Of a stretch of DNA of 64,000 bases, positions 20,700-29,887 are shown in pieces. Under the pieces are notes generated by a model. That model was not told the origin of the DNA. It searched no databases and worked only from the letters and a program-made list of their open reading frames with translations. Location of the stretch: assembly GCA_963377175.1 (NCBI GenBank), contig CAUJNA010001244.1, forward strand, positions 33,103-97,102, in the 5' to 3' direction. The DNA comes from Effrenium voratum (taxonomy: Eukaryota > Sar > Dinophyceae > Suessiales > Symbiodiniaceae). Each line of letters begins with the position of its first letter. The first letter of the stretch is position 1. The position numbers and the translations under genes are program-made.

Positions 20700-21140
20700 A
20701 CATGTAAAATATTATATGTTATAATTGTAATATATTTATCGTTTGTAAAGATTGAATTATTATATTTTCTAATTTGCTTATCTCTTTCAAAGTGCGTTGT
20801 TTAGACTTGGTATGCGTCTTCAATTTTTCCGTGCTTTGGCTGTTTGTTTTTGTTTGATACTCTTGTGATATTTTTTGTTGGTATGTTGCTTTGTTTTTTG
20901 TTGATGTGTGTTTTTGAGTTTGGGTTCTTTGATGGTTTAGAGTGTTGCTGTTTTGTTGGTATGCTTGTTTGAATTATTTAATGTTGCATGCTGTGATTAA
21001 ATATGTTTGTTGCTGGTTGTGACTATTTATTTTGTTTGCTTGTTGTTCTGGATTTTGTTTTCTGTTTGTTGTGTTGCTGTTGGAAAAATAGTAGAAAGGA
21101 TACAGTAATTCTTTGAATTCTCCTTTTACCATTTTTTAGG
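20700..21140 (+). repeat. Terminal inverted repeat of element A
   Basis: The T-rich segment aligns with the reverse complement of 35,800-36,242. Shared blocks include TATGTTATAATTGTAATAT, CTCTTTCAAAGTGCGTTGTT and ATATTTTTTGTTGGTATGTT. It holds three copies of a subterminal motif TTGGTATG (20,808; 20,879; 20,957). Element DNA gives way to GC-richer DNA just after a TTTTTTAGGGG tract at about 21,135. The exact end and target duplication cannot be fixed by eye. Confidence 0.75.
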
Positions 21141-23174
21141 GGAGCCCAGATAGCCAGCTGCCAAACATGAATGATCAGTCATCGACAAGCAAGCACGCTG
21201 CCACTACTTGCTTTCAAGTGATGCTCAAGATGATCGCGCTCGGTACAATGGATTGCCCAAAACTTGTAAGCAAGGAAGCACATGCCTGTTGCACTTTACC
21301 GTGTTGTTTTGGCTGGTTGACTGGCAACACCTAGGGAATCACCCATAGCTCTGACTGCGGCTTTCAAGCCCATCTAGGTGCGCCACTTATGCTATGATTC
21401 TTACCCAGCCCACGGCTCATCATGTCCCTTCAGAAAAAAGTGCCAAGTAAACTGACTCTTGAGCTTGCATGCCCAAGTGGGTCGGCCCTGCACATGCACG
21501 TGTGTGCGTGCGCATGCGTTTATACGTGCGCCTTTTGGTTAAGGTCAAAGTTAAAGCTATCAAAAAATGCTACACAACCTACGCCCTCCGCAGGAGGTGT
21601 TCTCCTTCAATCACCACGGCATGTAATGTTAGCTAATTGGATGCACAGCCTGACAACGACGTGGACACGCTGGCACCTCTCAAAACAAACTCCCCACCTT
21701 GAGAAGCGCTTAATACACAAACAAGGCGCCATTGATTCTGAGGCACAAGTCGAACGTTGATCCAGCTCAAATCATCCAATATACCCTGATCAAGTTTCAA
21801 CCAACCATCCGCTGTCGTTCAGGGGTCTCCCTTCAATCGGGCACTCAGCATGGTTATTCAACCCGAATCTTGCGTCTGACCCAACCCTCTCTCACCTCAA
21901 GGAGATCAGCAGCCGCACGGAGCGCATGAGGCCGTTCTCTTCTTTCTCAGAGTCACCTCGTGGCCCACTTGCAGCTCAAGAACATGCTCCCGTCACGGTC
22001 AGAGTCTTTTCCTGGCCTTGCTGGTAAACTTGAAGGAGCTCAATGAATGACAAGTCCTAACCAGCAACACAAAACCAAACATACTGTGTTGCAACAAAGT
22101 CAGAGGCAAATATCACATATTTGCGGACAAATTCAACTGATGAGGCCCGCCCTTTCATAAGACCACATACCAAGCCAGGCGTCTCCAAGAAAACCAGCAG
22201 CGAGCATCTTGACACCAGCCATTGTTGCAGCCCCTTTGAGACCGGCCGTACTCATCGCCGTACAAAATCCTCGCACGAAGTCATGTTCGCACACATTGAG
22301 GCCAAAACACATGGCCTGGATTTTTTATGAGGGGCCCTCTGGTGGACATGGTGACTTGGTGCAGATTGGTGTCCACCAACTACCTGAAAGGGGGTTCCTA
22401 AATCCCACAAAGCCGCAACTGCGTGCATCACTTTCAAGACAGCACCCGGTCATGGGCGCGCCAGCGCTCAAAAACAAGGCGACCAGGAAGTTCCGCATTT
22501 GGCGATTCCGCAGGTGTCGAACTCCACCGTCACCTGGCCGAAGCACCGCAGAGCGCGCTTGGTGCAATCATTGATTCTGTAACAGCCAACATCTGCTATA
22601 AGAATGCTGATTGGAGGATTTTCTTGCAATGATGTCCGCAGAAAGGAAGGATACCTTGAGGATGTGTCTTGATGGTGGCAAAGCTTGCAGCGGAATAGCG
22701 CAAAGATATGCATTTTGTGCGCAAGATGCAGTGTCCTGAACTGGACACCTTGTTTTCCAGTCTTTTCAAAATAATGTATGGTTGACCCTGCCAACTGAAG
22801 TAACTGCGCTGAACACAATATATCCCCCTGTTCAATGACTGGTGTGGGAGCTAATCTTGGTACACAATTAATCAACCGGACTAGAATAATGACAAGTGTT
22901 TTTAATTCTGGCGCCACCCCATTGCTTAAGGGTGCCAGAATAGTGGCAAGTTTTTCCCAGGGAAAAAATCAAGTACCAGCCCCCAAGCAGTCACCCCAAA
23001 ACCAAGCGACCTCCATACCAAACCTGCCATATAAGCACTTGCCTTTGATTTGTAGAAAAGCATTCCCATTTGATTGGCCCACTTACTAACAGCATCTTCC
23101 TTTCAATGGCTCATTTTCTAAAAGGAATCCCTTTCATCAAGGGCCAACTCAAACTCTTCACTCTGCCCACAAAC
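21141..23174. other. GC-richer host DNA without recognised gene
   Basis: Composition changes sharply from the viral element. Short open frames exist on both strands but none has a recognisable motif or convincing length, and they overlap one another. I see no repeat or RNA gene here. Confidence 0.6.
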
Positions 23175-23526
23175 ACACACTTCAACTCCAGATGGAGAGT
23201 GCTAATCTTTCGAGTACAACTGATGAGTTTCGAGTACAACTGATGAGTCTCGAGTACAACTGATGAGTCTCGGCTTGCAGTCACGTGATTTCCCTCTAGA
23301 GACGAAACCGTTACAGGGTTCAACATGAAGCACACACAGCGGCAAAGAAGAGGGCCAAAAGGACTTTCAGAATCACTCAAAAGGTGCAGGTACACAAGGC
23401 TGATCAGGCCTTGCTTCCCACTCTCACCCACAGCTTCATTGCGTGTGGTAGGATGAGAGTGCCACACGCCCCTGCTGCGAAACCGAAAAAGTGGTGACAG
23501 GGCATTCTGTCACTCCGCACACACAC
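23175..23526 (+). repeat. 352-bp direct repeat, left copy
   Basis: Identical by eye to 35,042-35,393. It contains three 20-bp subrepeats ending CTGATGAG, a hammerhead-like core, and ends in CACTCCGCACACACAC. A perfect 8-bp hairpin CGCCCCTC-TAC-GAGGGGCG follows immediately at 23,526-23,544. Confidence 0.9.
23260..23307 (+). ncRNA. Hammerhead-ribozyme-like core (left copy)
   Basis: CTGATGA (23,260-23,266) is followed by GTCTC, which pairs with GAGAC at 23,299-23,303 as stem II. GAAA (23,304-23,307) then follows, the canonical hammerhead order. A short stem III, ACC pairing with GGT, may follow. Stem I and the cleavage site are not evident, and the strand is opposite to the RT. The call is therefore tentative. 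Confidence 0.35.
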
Positions 23527-23593
23527 GCCCCTCTACGAGGGGCGAAGTTTCTCTTTTCTCCTGCCGGAAGATCAAATGCTCACACTCAATTGT

Positions 23594-24094
23594 CTAACGT
23601 TGACCAAAAAATCCTCCACGGCGAGGGGAGCGAGACACCGCCCTAAACCGCTCAGAAGACGGGAACGAAAGATCACCACGTTGAGCATTGCGAGTGTCGC
23701 CATAGAGGACTGAAGCGATTTGAGAAGCAGCCGGACGATCACCTTGAGAAAACGGAGTGGCATAGGTGAATGTCTCCTCCACTGGCACGGCATCGAAGTT
23801 TCGAACTTGACCAAGCGCCTGGTCATGTGGATCGCGAGTCGCGAAGGACTCAACCCGAGACAAGATGCGCTGGTACCCTTGGTGTTGCCAGTCACGGATG
23901 TCCCATGATTGGGCTGGCGCATCGGGCTCAGTCACCCGTTTCCATTCACGAAACGAATTCTCAGGGACATCAGGCAAAGGATCCCCGCGGCGCCATCGTT
24001 GAAGATGTCCTGGAGTGTACATCCGCACCCACTCCTGATCATGCCAGACCGAATATTCAAGCCATGGGTGTTGTTTCGAATCATCGATGTCCAT
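23594..24094 (-). CDS. Tandem paralog 1 of unknown WxRxYxPG/REW/RDW domain
   Basis: The frame from MDIDDSKQHPWLEYSVWHD carries QEWVRMYTPGHLQRW, NSFREWKRVTEP and WDIRDWQHQGYQRIL. The same three blocks in the same order occur in three further ORFs upstream. The remaining 80 residues are variable and end in an RS-type basic tail (SRSPRRGGFFGQR). A longer start at 24181 would add a hydrophobic stretch that lies in the spacer. Family not recognised; the block spacing (about 25 and 30 residues) suggests one compact domain. Confidence 0.5.
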   Translation of the reverse strand: MDIDDSKQHPWLEYSVWHDQEWVRMYTPGHLQRWRRGDPLPDVPENSFREWKRVTEPDAPAQSWDIRDWQHQGYQRILSRVESFATRDPHDQALGQVRNFDAVPVEETFTYATPFSQGDRPAASQIASVLYGDTRNAQRGDLSFPSSERFRAVSRSPRRGGFFGQR

Positions 24095-24241
24095 GCCGAG
24101 GCAAGAGGCAAGGATTGTCGCGGGCTCCGATCCGGCTAGTAGAACAAGCACAATGCACAACCATGTCCAACCAACAACCAAGCAAGATCATGCAGGTGTA
24201 AAGACCACCCTTATTTTATACGCTGCGCTGCTCATGCGAGT

Positions 24242-24847
24242 CTAGTCTTCAGTGAGCTCGAAGACGGGACTCATCTTGTCTCGGCCATTGTCGGAAGGAT
24301 TAACGGGCCGGTAGGGGTCGGATACCCCAATCGTCTCCAATGATGTGCTTCCTCGCGATGCACGTACTGGTTGATGAGGATGGGAAGCGAGACGAGCACG
24401 AGCTGTCAGTTGTTGAGAAATCCCTTCCTGGAGACGGGTCAGTTCCTCAGTAGAGAAATCAGCTGCATCCGAGGACCTGAGAATCGCGTCTAACAGTTCT
24501 GGCGACATACTCAATGCCGCAGACTGCGTGGCCACGCTGTGATGATCGGAGGAATACCCTGAATCAAGTTCATGACCTGCGTGAGGGGCAGCAATTCTCC
24601 TATAGCCCTCTGTGGCCCAGTCTCGTTTGTACCACATAGTGATCTGGGCCTGCTCTCCGACGGAGGCCTGGTTGGGTGCATAGAACTCTCTCCATTCTCG
24701 GAAAGTATGCGGAGGAGGTGGATCATCATGTTCTTCTTGCGGCGTCCACGGTCCCGGATGAAAGATCTTGATCCACTGGGCATCTGGTTCTTGAGGGTCC
24801 GGGCACCATTCCAGCCAAGCCATGACAACACAATTGCGGAAAGACAA
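24242..24847 (-). CDS. Tandem paralog 2 of the same unknown domain
   Basis: The 201-aa intact frame has AWLEWCPDPQEPDAQWIKIF and HPGPWTPQEEHDDPPPP, then HTFREWREFYAP, then WYKRDWATEGYRRI. The C-terminal half is a variable region with two predicted helices (SPELLDAILRSSDAADFSTEE, EELTRLQEGISQQL) and a basic stretch. Pyrimidine-rich sequence ending CTGCAG lies about 30 bases before the start, as before other ORFs of this unit. Function unknown. Confidence 0.5.
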   Translation of the reverse strand: MSFRNCVVMAWLEWCPDPQEPDAQWIKIFHPGPWTPQEEHDDPPPPHTFREWREFYAPNQASVGEQAQITMWYKRDWATEGYRRIAAPHAGHELDSGYSSDHHSVATQSAALSMSPELLDAILRSSDAADFSTEELTRLQEGISQQLTARARLASHPHQPVRASRGSTSLETIGVSDPYRPVNPSDNGRDKMSPVFELTED

Positions 24848-24977
24848 GTTGATAGGTGTACGGCTGCAGACAAAGCAAGTGAGAGCAAGTCAACAATCAG
24901 AATGCAAAAGACCACTTTTGTAACACTGCGCGGCGCCAGCATCATAGTCCACCTCTCCAGGGAGGCGAGGACGGGGA

Positions 24978-25420
24978 TCAGCTATCAAGCGAATTAGATG
25001 ATGCCGAGGAGGAAGTCATTCCAGCATACATGAGGTCCGGTGCACCCGAGGCGAAAACTGGCCTTGCTATGCTAGGATGTGGACGACCCAGGCGTTGATA
25101 TCCCCTGGTGACCCAGTCCCTGTAATACCAAGTGTAGTAGGTGGCGTACGATACCGGTTGCAGAACCGTGCCTGTGGTTGTGCCGCCCGTGCTTTCCCTG
25201 GGCCAGTACACCTCGAAGTGGTGGACCTTGCGCCATTCCCGATAGGTGGTCGAGTCGTCCGGGGCCGGTCCCAGGGTGTCTGGGGCTACTGGATGCCACT
25301 GACCCGGAACATAGATTCGAATCCATTCCACACTCGTTCCTGCTCGACCATTGCGATGTCATAGTCAAAGTAGCGAGGTAGGATCCATCCTGCTGCTCCC
25401 TGCACTGTACTATTGAACAT
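24978..25420 (-). pseudogene. Tandem paralog 3, frameshifted near its start
   Basis: An ATG at 25420 opens PRYFDYDIAMVEQERV, matching PQYFEYQIDRGV of paralog 4. A frame change near 25,330 then leads into EWIRIYVPGQWHP, TTYREWRKVHHFEVYW, a Gly/Thr stretch and YYRDWVTRGYQRLG, ending in a Ser-rich tail. The shared pre-block in another frame is good evidence of a one-base lesion. Function unknown. Confidence 0.5.
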
Positions 25421-25565
25421 TTCAACCCAACAAGCTGCTCAAAGTTGTTACGGCAAGCGGCGGACACACTGAAACGACATGCACAGCACCAAGCAAGACA
25501 ACCCAATGAGAGTACACATGCAAAGCAAGCACAACCGCATCTTTGTCCAACATGCTACTCAAGAG

Positions 25566-26009
25566 TCAATCCGACACATTCCAAGGATCATGGAATGGCG
25601 GCGGTGACGGTTCCCGCCACGCCCCATCCGGTACCGACGAGCCCACCGAAGAGTCGACGTCTGCATTGACGAGCATCGCGAATCCGATGGATTGTACAGG
25701 AGGTCCAAGTCGTTGGTAACCTCGTGTTTGCCAGTCTCGGTACTCCCACACGTGGTAGGACACATAGGAACTGGGCGTGGCTATAGGATCCATTGTGGTT
25801 CCACCAGTGCTGTCTTCAGACCAGTACACTTGGAAGTGATATGATCTGCGCCACTCCCGATACGTGGAAGCGTGCAGTGGGTCAGGAACAGGTGCCTCAT
25901 CGGGAACGGGCCTCCAAATGCCCGGAGAGTAAATTCGAACCCATTCAACTCCTCTATCGATCTGGTACTCGAAATACTGGGGGTTCATAGCAGCAATACG
26001 GGCCGGCAC
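25566..26009 (-). CDS. Tandem paralog 4 of the same unknown domain
   Basis: The 147-aa intact frame contains NPQYFEYQIDRGVEWVRIYS, SPGIWRPVPDEAP, STYREWRRSYHFQVYWSED and YEYRDWQTRGYQRL-type blocks (here WEYRDW). It is closest to paralog 3, sharing the FEVYW/FQVYW and ESTGGTT/DSTGGTT segments. This suggests the two arose by the most recent duplication. The C-terminus is short and acidic/Pro-rich. Confidence 0.5.
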   Translation of the reverse strand: MPARIAAMNPQYFEYQIDRGVEWVRIYSPGIWRPVPDEAPVPDPLHASTYREWRRSYHFQVYWSEDSTGGTTMDPIATPSSYVSYHVWEYRDWQTRGYQRLGPPVQSIGFAMLVNADVDSSVGSSVPDGAWREPSPPPFHDPWNVSD

Positions 26010-26715
26010 AACTGCTGAACCAGTCTAAGGTCTGCGGCAAGGAAACACATGCATGGCCAACCGCACATATACGCTGAAGAGTGAGGCAACTTTTCAAACA
26101 CAAGGTGAAACGCAGCAACGAGGTCGTAAATGGCAAACTCCTAGCTTTCACTGTCGTTGATGTCGCGCACACCTGCAATGATAGTGACCGGCGTCTACGA
26201 GCACAAGGAGAAAGACATTTCCGTCCATGGCGCAGGATGGCGTGACAGTAATGCTTGCACGCCACCGAGGGGGATTTTGATGAACGGCCAGCACGCTTGG
26301 AACAAAACACTGTAAAGGGCCGTCGAGATCGCCGCGGCGCTGAAGCTGATGCTGTCCGGGATCGTTTGGACGAGCGCACTGGACTGCGTGGTTCTTCATC
26401 ACGGGAGGGGTCACTGCTGTGGATCGAGCGGCGTGTGCGCTGCGATTTCGAAGAAGTAGGGCAGGATTGTCCGCGAGGGGCTGAGATCGAAGGGCTGCGT
26501 ACCGAGGGCAGAAACTGTGGGTGAAGAATCACCGGTGGTGGTGGTGGTGGAGGAGGAGGAGGTGGAAGAAGCAATGGTAAACTTGGCGGGGGTGGAGGTG
26601 ACGTAGTTAGCCGACTGGGTCTGTCGAGTAGAGCCCCGGGTCCATGAAATTGTAACCACGTCGGCTGCGCTCCATGGGTCCAGGTAATGTACGTCTGTAC
26701 AACTTGTTCCGACAT
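25954..26715 (-). CDS. Divergent fifth paralog or Pro/RS-rich ORF
   Basis: The start MSEQVVQTYITWTHGAQ leads to TWLQFHGPGALL, resembling the first block of the neighbouring paralogs. The REW and RDW blocks are missing. Instead there is a long Pro run (about residues 40-62) and an Arg/Ser-rich region (SKRSRTASASAPRRSRRPF). The last part, from about 26,170 on, probably lies in spacer DNA because it overlaps the next gene's leader. A degenerate or repurposed paralog is my best reading. Confidence 0.35.
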   Translation of the reverse strand: MSEQVVQTYITWTHGAQPTWLQFHGPGALLDRPSRLTTSPPPPPSLPLLLPPPPPPPPPPPVILHPQFLPSVRSPSISAPRGQSCPTSSKSQRTRRSIHSSDPSRDEEPRSPVRSSKRSRTASASAPRRSRRPFTVFCSKRAGRSSKSPSVACKHYCHAILRHGRKCLSPCARRRRSLSLQVCATSTTVKARSLPFTTSLLRFTLCLKSCLTLQRICAVGHACVSLPQTLDWFSSCAGPYCCYEPPVFRVPDR

Positions 26716-26895
26716 GATTTGAGCAACTCAGGCAAGACATCACTGCATGTCAACAACATCACACAACCCGACAAGCAAGATTGAGTCAAATGCGATCAAG
26801 CTAACATCATGTGATCAACAACTCGAATCGGACAAACCTCCGCTGCTTATCATTTGGTCCATCAATGGTCAATGCTGCATGTGTCGGGCATGTTG

Positions 26896-27591
26896 CTAGC
26901 CGCGAGCTTCAAGTTGTTGATAGACTTTCCATGCCTGCTTGACCTCCTCAATCGGCTTCTGAAGAAACCGCGCAATGGTCTTATAGGTGGGTCTGGAATC
27001 TTTATCCTTCTTCCGTCTTACCATTTCATCCAGCTCACCCTGTGTCCATGTCGTGAAAGGTTCACGGTACGCATTGCAAAGTGCAATGGTGAATTCTTGT
27101 AGAAGTTCTCGAGGACCATGGACCACCGTCGGCGACGGCCGGAACGACGATGCTCCTGGATGCGGACGTATCGAACCATCAGAATCCGAATCAGGTGTCG
27201 TAGGCGTCGTTTGTCCTGGCTCTCGTCCACCATGTGTCGCGAACGGAGCTAGGGGCCGAGGAGGTGGTAGTCGATCCAACATCGATTCGGGCCGAGCTCC
27301 CGGGTTGTGGTCGCTAGCATCACGATGTGTCACTCGAGGCGGGGACAAAGCCGGTATGTACCAGGTCGATGACGTGTCCAGCGGTCGACCCCGAATGCGT
27401 GCGGGGGAGCGAGATCTGTCAGATGAGGGGCGCTCCGTGATGATGCGGGGCCGCAACCCATGTCTGGAGTTTCTTGGTGCTCTTGGGGTCACCACCGCGT
27501 CAGTCGGGCGACCACGCTCCGTCATCAAGGCAAAGTTCAGGGTGTCCAAAGCTGTCGTCACTTGTGAAGCAAACTTGGGAAGCAAGGACAT
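26896..27591 (-). CDS. Unknown RS/Pro-rich 231-aa protein
   Basis: The intact frame has an N-terminal helix (LPKFASQVTTALDTLNFAL), a long Arg/Pro/Ser region (RSRSPARIRGRPLD) and a folded-looking C-terminus (LLQEFTIALCNAYREPFTTW, TYKTIARFLQKPIEEVKQAW). The C-terminal helices could form a helix-turn-helix-like domain. No known family. It is transcribed with the RT and the paralog train. Confidence 0.45.
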   Translation of the reverse strand: MSLLPKFASQVTTALDTLNFALMTERGRPTDAVVTPRAPRNSRHGLRPRIITERPSSDRSRSPARIRGRPLDTSSTWYIPALSPPRVTHRDASDHNPGARPESMLDRLPPPRPLAPFATHGGREPGQTTPTTPDSDSDGSIRPHPGASSFRPSPTVVHGPRELLQEFTIALCNAYREPFTTWTQGELDEMVRRKKDKDSRPTYKTIARFLQKPIEEVKQAWKVYQQLEARG

Positions 27592-27767
27592 TGAGGACAG
27601 CCACCAGGTTGTTCACAAACTCAGCTGACAACTGCATGGCAACGGATCAAACCACAAGGTCAACTCAAGCAAAGCTGCAAGGCGATAATGCTGCGGTATG
27701 ACAGAGATAAGGTAAATGCAAGCATGAGTGTAACAAACGCTGACGTACTTTTGTCGCTGTTGCTCCG

Positions 27768-28271
27768 TCATCGTTCATAGGACAGACCAGACGGCCTGCA
27801 AGCCGGCATGGCTTTAACTGCCGGTGGGTACTTAGGAGTATAAGCATGACGGCGAACCACAGGAACTGCATCCACAGGACGGTCTGGTAGCCGTCGATGA
27901 TGGCTGCGGGATCGTCTTCGGTGCGGCTCTCGATGCCTAGATCTGCGCCGTCGTCTGTGTTCCCAGGAAGTGCTGGCACTCACCGTACGTGCGTGAGCAG
28001 GGTGCTCCGCACGGCTATCCGTGGTGGCCACGAGAGTGACCGGCGTTGCCATGTGGTCAGGTCTGACCGATGTTGCTGGCAACTGCGGAGGCGCCGTGGA
28101 CGGCGGCGGCAACGGCGGGGGATGAACTTCCGGAATCGGTGGTGGTGGGGGCGGTTGCGGATGCCGCTGCTGCCCCTCAAGACGCTGGAGTCCCGCCAGA
28201 AGTAAACTGATCTGCGATGACATAGCGAGGAGCATGTGACGACAATCACGTAGCAGATCACCATGATCCAT
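27768..28271 (-). CDS. Unknown Pro-rich and Arg-rich protein
   Basis: From MDHGDLLRDCRHMLLAMSSQ a short helical N-terminus leads into a poly-Pro stretch (PPPPPPIPEVHPPPLPPP), then a highly basic HRRRRRSRHREPHRRRSRS region. Upstream codons in the same frame are hydrophobic and lie in spacer, so the inner Met is preferred. The composition resembles RS-type RNA-associated proteins; nothing more specific can be said. Confidence 0.4.
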   Translation of the reverse strand: MDHGDLLRDCRHMLLAMSSQISLLLAGLQRLEGQQRHPQPPPPPPIPEVHPPPLPPPSTAPPQLPATSVRPDHMATPVTLVATTDSRAEHPAHARTVSASTSWEHRRRRRSRHREPHRRRSRSHHRRLPDRPVDAVPVVRRHAYTPKYPPAVKAMPACRPSGLSYER

Positions 28272-28537
28272 CACAATCCCGGAAAGACGAGAAAACCAGG
28301 GCCAAATCCACCAGAGATGACTAAAAACGGCGACGGCAAGCAAATGAAGGCACACAACCAATCATGCAAGCAAGACCGTAAAAGGAACCAACAAAGACAA
28401 CCATGAGCCGCGGACAACACAATGCATCTCAAGTTTTGCCGGAAGAGAAGCGTCATGATGTCCATCATGAAAAACAAACATGGCACTCACCACATCGGGT
28501 CAGTTGCAACGATCTTGTACTGGCAAGCCACCATAGT

Positions 28538-29884
28538 TCACCAGAAGATGCCCATGTAGCTGGGCACTGCGATCGAAGATCTTAGTTTCCACCTGCCATC
28601 CTTCGCATGAATGCATTGAATGCAGTCATAGTAGTGGGAGGCTGCTATGTCCGCGTACACGCCACCGCGGGGTATAGTGCAGTGCTGTTGTCGGAGACGA
28701 GCAGAGCCACCAATGCACACCGGGCGTTCCGTCCGGATTCCTCCGAACTGCGCAGCTGATTGGATTGCCGCTTCTTGAGACTGGAGGCTGCCTCTGCAGT
28801 AGAATCCCATCGGCGGCAACCAGACTTCATTCCAGTTGGAGCACTCACGATTGGGGGAAGGGTGTTCTTGCCACTTCGAAGGTCGGATCAGCTCCTCATC
28901 ACGCAAGATTTGCATGGCCGCCTGTACGTTGGTGTTGTGGGACCAGAAAAAGGTGGACTGCGATTGAGTCCGTTGCTTGTCGGGTAACAATCGGCGTGGC
29001 TCAAATGAGAAGATGATACCAAAGAGGTTCTTCTGCGAGTTCTTTTTGTCCGCGGAGAAGTGGTGAAAGGTCCGAGTGGTTCTGCTGATATATGGCCACT
29101 TCTCCTCACAAATGCCGAGCTGGACGATGAGCTGCTGAGGTAGTGAGCGCCGTGAGATCTGGAAGTAGTCCGAAATGTCTCTGAGCACTTGCTCCGTCCA
29201 GCGTCCGGGAACTCCATGTGGTGGCGGAGCAAACGGAAACTCTGAAATTGACTTGACCCTCTGTTCATCCTTGATGACGCTGCGGCGGTGCGGCATGAGG
29301 CTCCGGTAGACCGACTCCCAAGATTTCTTCAACAGGTCCGGGTCAGGAAATACCAAGGCAGCAATCGACGGCAAGGTGTAGTAGAGGACATCGTTTACTT
29401 CGATGGCGATTTCCTCAATGCGGTGCCCAGTGCGTAGCTTGAAGCGATGAACCCCCAAGTCAGGCACCTGCCGCCGAACAGAGAGGGGCACCAGCGCGAT
29501 GCGGTTCTCAGAAGGACTGCCACGAGCAGGAGGAAACGGAGGCGAGCGTGGTCGCCTCTGATCACTATGGGCGCGCCTGCCATCACTCCTCCATTCACCC
29601 CAATCTTCTTCATCATCCGAGTGCCCTTGCGGGCCCGGTGTGAGCTGGATCCGCGGAATCCGTGACCGAGGTGAACGCGATCGGGGCTGCCCAGTGAGCG
29701 CTGGCACGTCACGTGACGAGCCGTGGGATTGCACACTTTGCTGGTGCGCTATGCCGTGAGTCCGAATGAACATTTGGATCTCATTGCCGTTGATGAAGTT
29801 GGGGAGGTGCTCGAGTGTCACGCGGCTCGTGGTTTGTACTGAGCCGTCAGAACGCAGAAGGCTGGTGACCATATATTCTGCCAT
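28538..29884 (-). CDS. RS-rich protein with ART-like C-terminal motif
   Basis: An ORF of about 448 codons follows the RT, beginning MAEYMVTSLLRSDGSVQ. The N-terminal third is Arg/Ser/Pro-rich. The middle is folded-looking (HRFKLRTGHRIEEIAIEVND, RSLPQQLIVQLGICEEKWPY). The C-terminus has HNTNVQAAMQILRDEELIRP, then MGFYCRGSLQSQEAAIQSA. That H-x-T-x4-A-x2-IL pattern is reminiscent of ADP-ribosyltransferase or Tpt1-like folds. A related HGT...A..IL motif occurs in the host gene at 52,550. The assignment is tentative. Confidence 0.4.
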   Translation of the reverse strand: MAEYMVTSLLRSDGSVQTTSRVTLEHLPNFINGNEIQMFIRTHGIAHQQSVQSHGSSRDVPALTGQPRSRSPRSRIPRIQLTPGPQGHSDDEEDWGEWRSDGRRAHSDQRRPRSPPFPPARGSPSENRIALVPLSVRRQVPDLGVHRFKLRTGHRIEEIAIEVNDVLYYTLPSIAALVFPDPDLLKKSWESVYRSLMPHRRSVIKDEQRVKSISEFPFAPPPHGVPGRWTEQVLRDISDYFQISRRSLPQQLIVQLGICEEKWPYISRTTRTFHHFSADKKNSQKNLFGIIFSFEPRRLLPDKQRTQSQSTFFWSHNTNVQAAMQILRDEELIRPSKWQEHPSPNRECSNWNEVWLPPMGFYCRGSLQSQEAAIQSAAQFGGIRTERPVCIGGSARLRQQHCTIPRGGVYADIAASHYYDCIQCIHAKDGRWKLRSSIAVPSYMGIFW

Positions 29885-29887
29885 GGT

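Larger units (their letters stand above)
1..21140 (-). mobile_element. Endogenous Polinton-like virus, element A (right part)
   Basis: The AT-rich block carries the hallmark gene set of Polintons/Polinton-like viruses: protein-primed PolB, retroviral-type integrase, FtsK/HerA ATPase, double-jelly-roll-type MCP, penton-like protein, plus a fiber and a lipase-like gene. It runs off the left edge of the window and ends on the right in a terminal repeat, where composition switches abruptly to GC-rich DNA. Replication and integration genes lie on the minus strand at the left; MCP and fiber lie on the plus strand in the middle. Several genes are broken by frameshifts or in-frame stops, so this copy is probably a decaying provirus. 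Strand is given as minus because integrase and PolB point left. Confidence 0.88.

Noticed and set aside
22121..22917. Several overlapping ORFs of 60-150 codons in host DNA
   Set aside because: They lie on both strands over the same bases with no motif or coding bias that favours one.
23111..23467. 118-aa ORF within the direct repeat
   Set aside because: It is read from the non-coding repeat, recurs identically at 34,999-35,334 with a different tail, and overlaps the ribozyme-like core.
24210..24232. TATA box (TATAAAATAAGG on the minus strand)
   Set aside because: Single occurrence among the paralog leaders; not repeated before the other ORFs.
25954..26250. Separate protein from the 3' part of the 26,715 ORF
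   Set aside because: This part overlaps the leader and start of the next paralog and has spacer-like composition.
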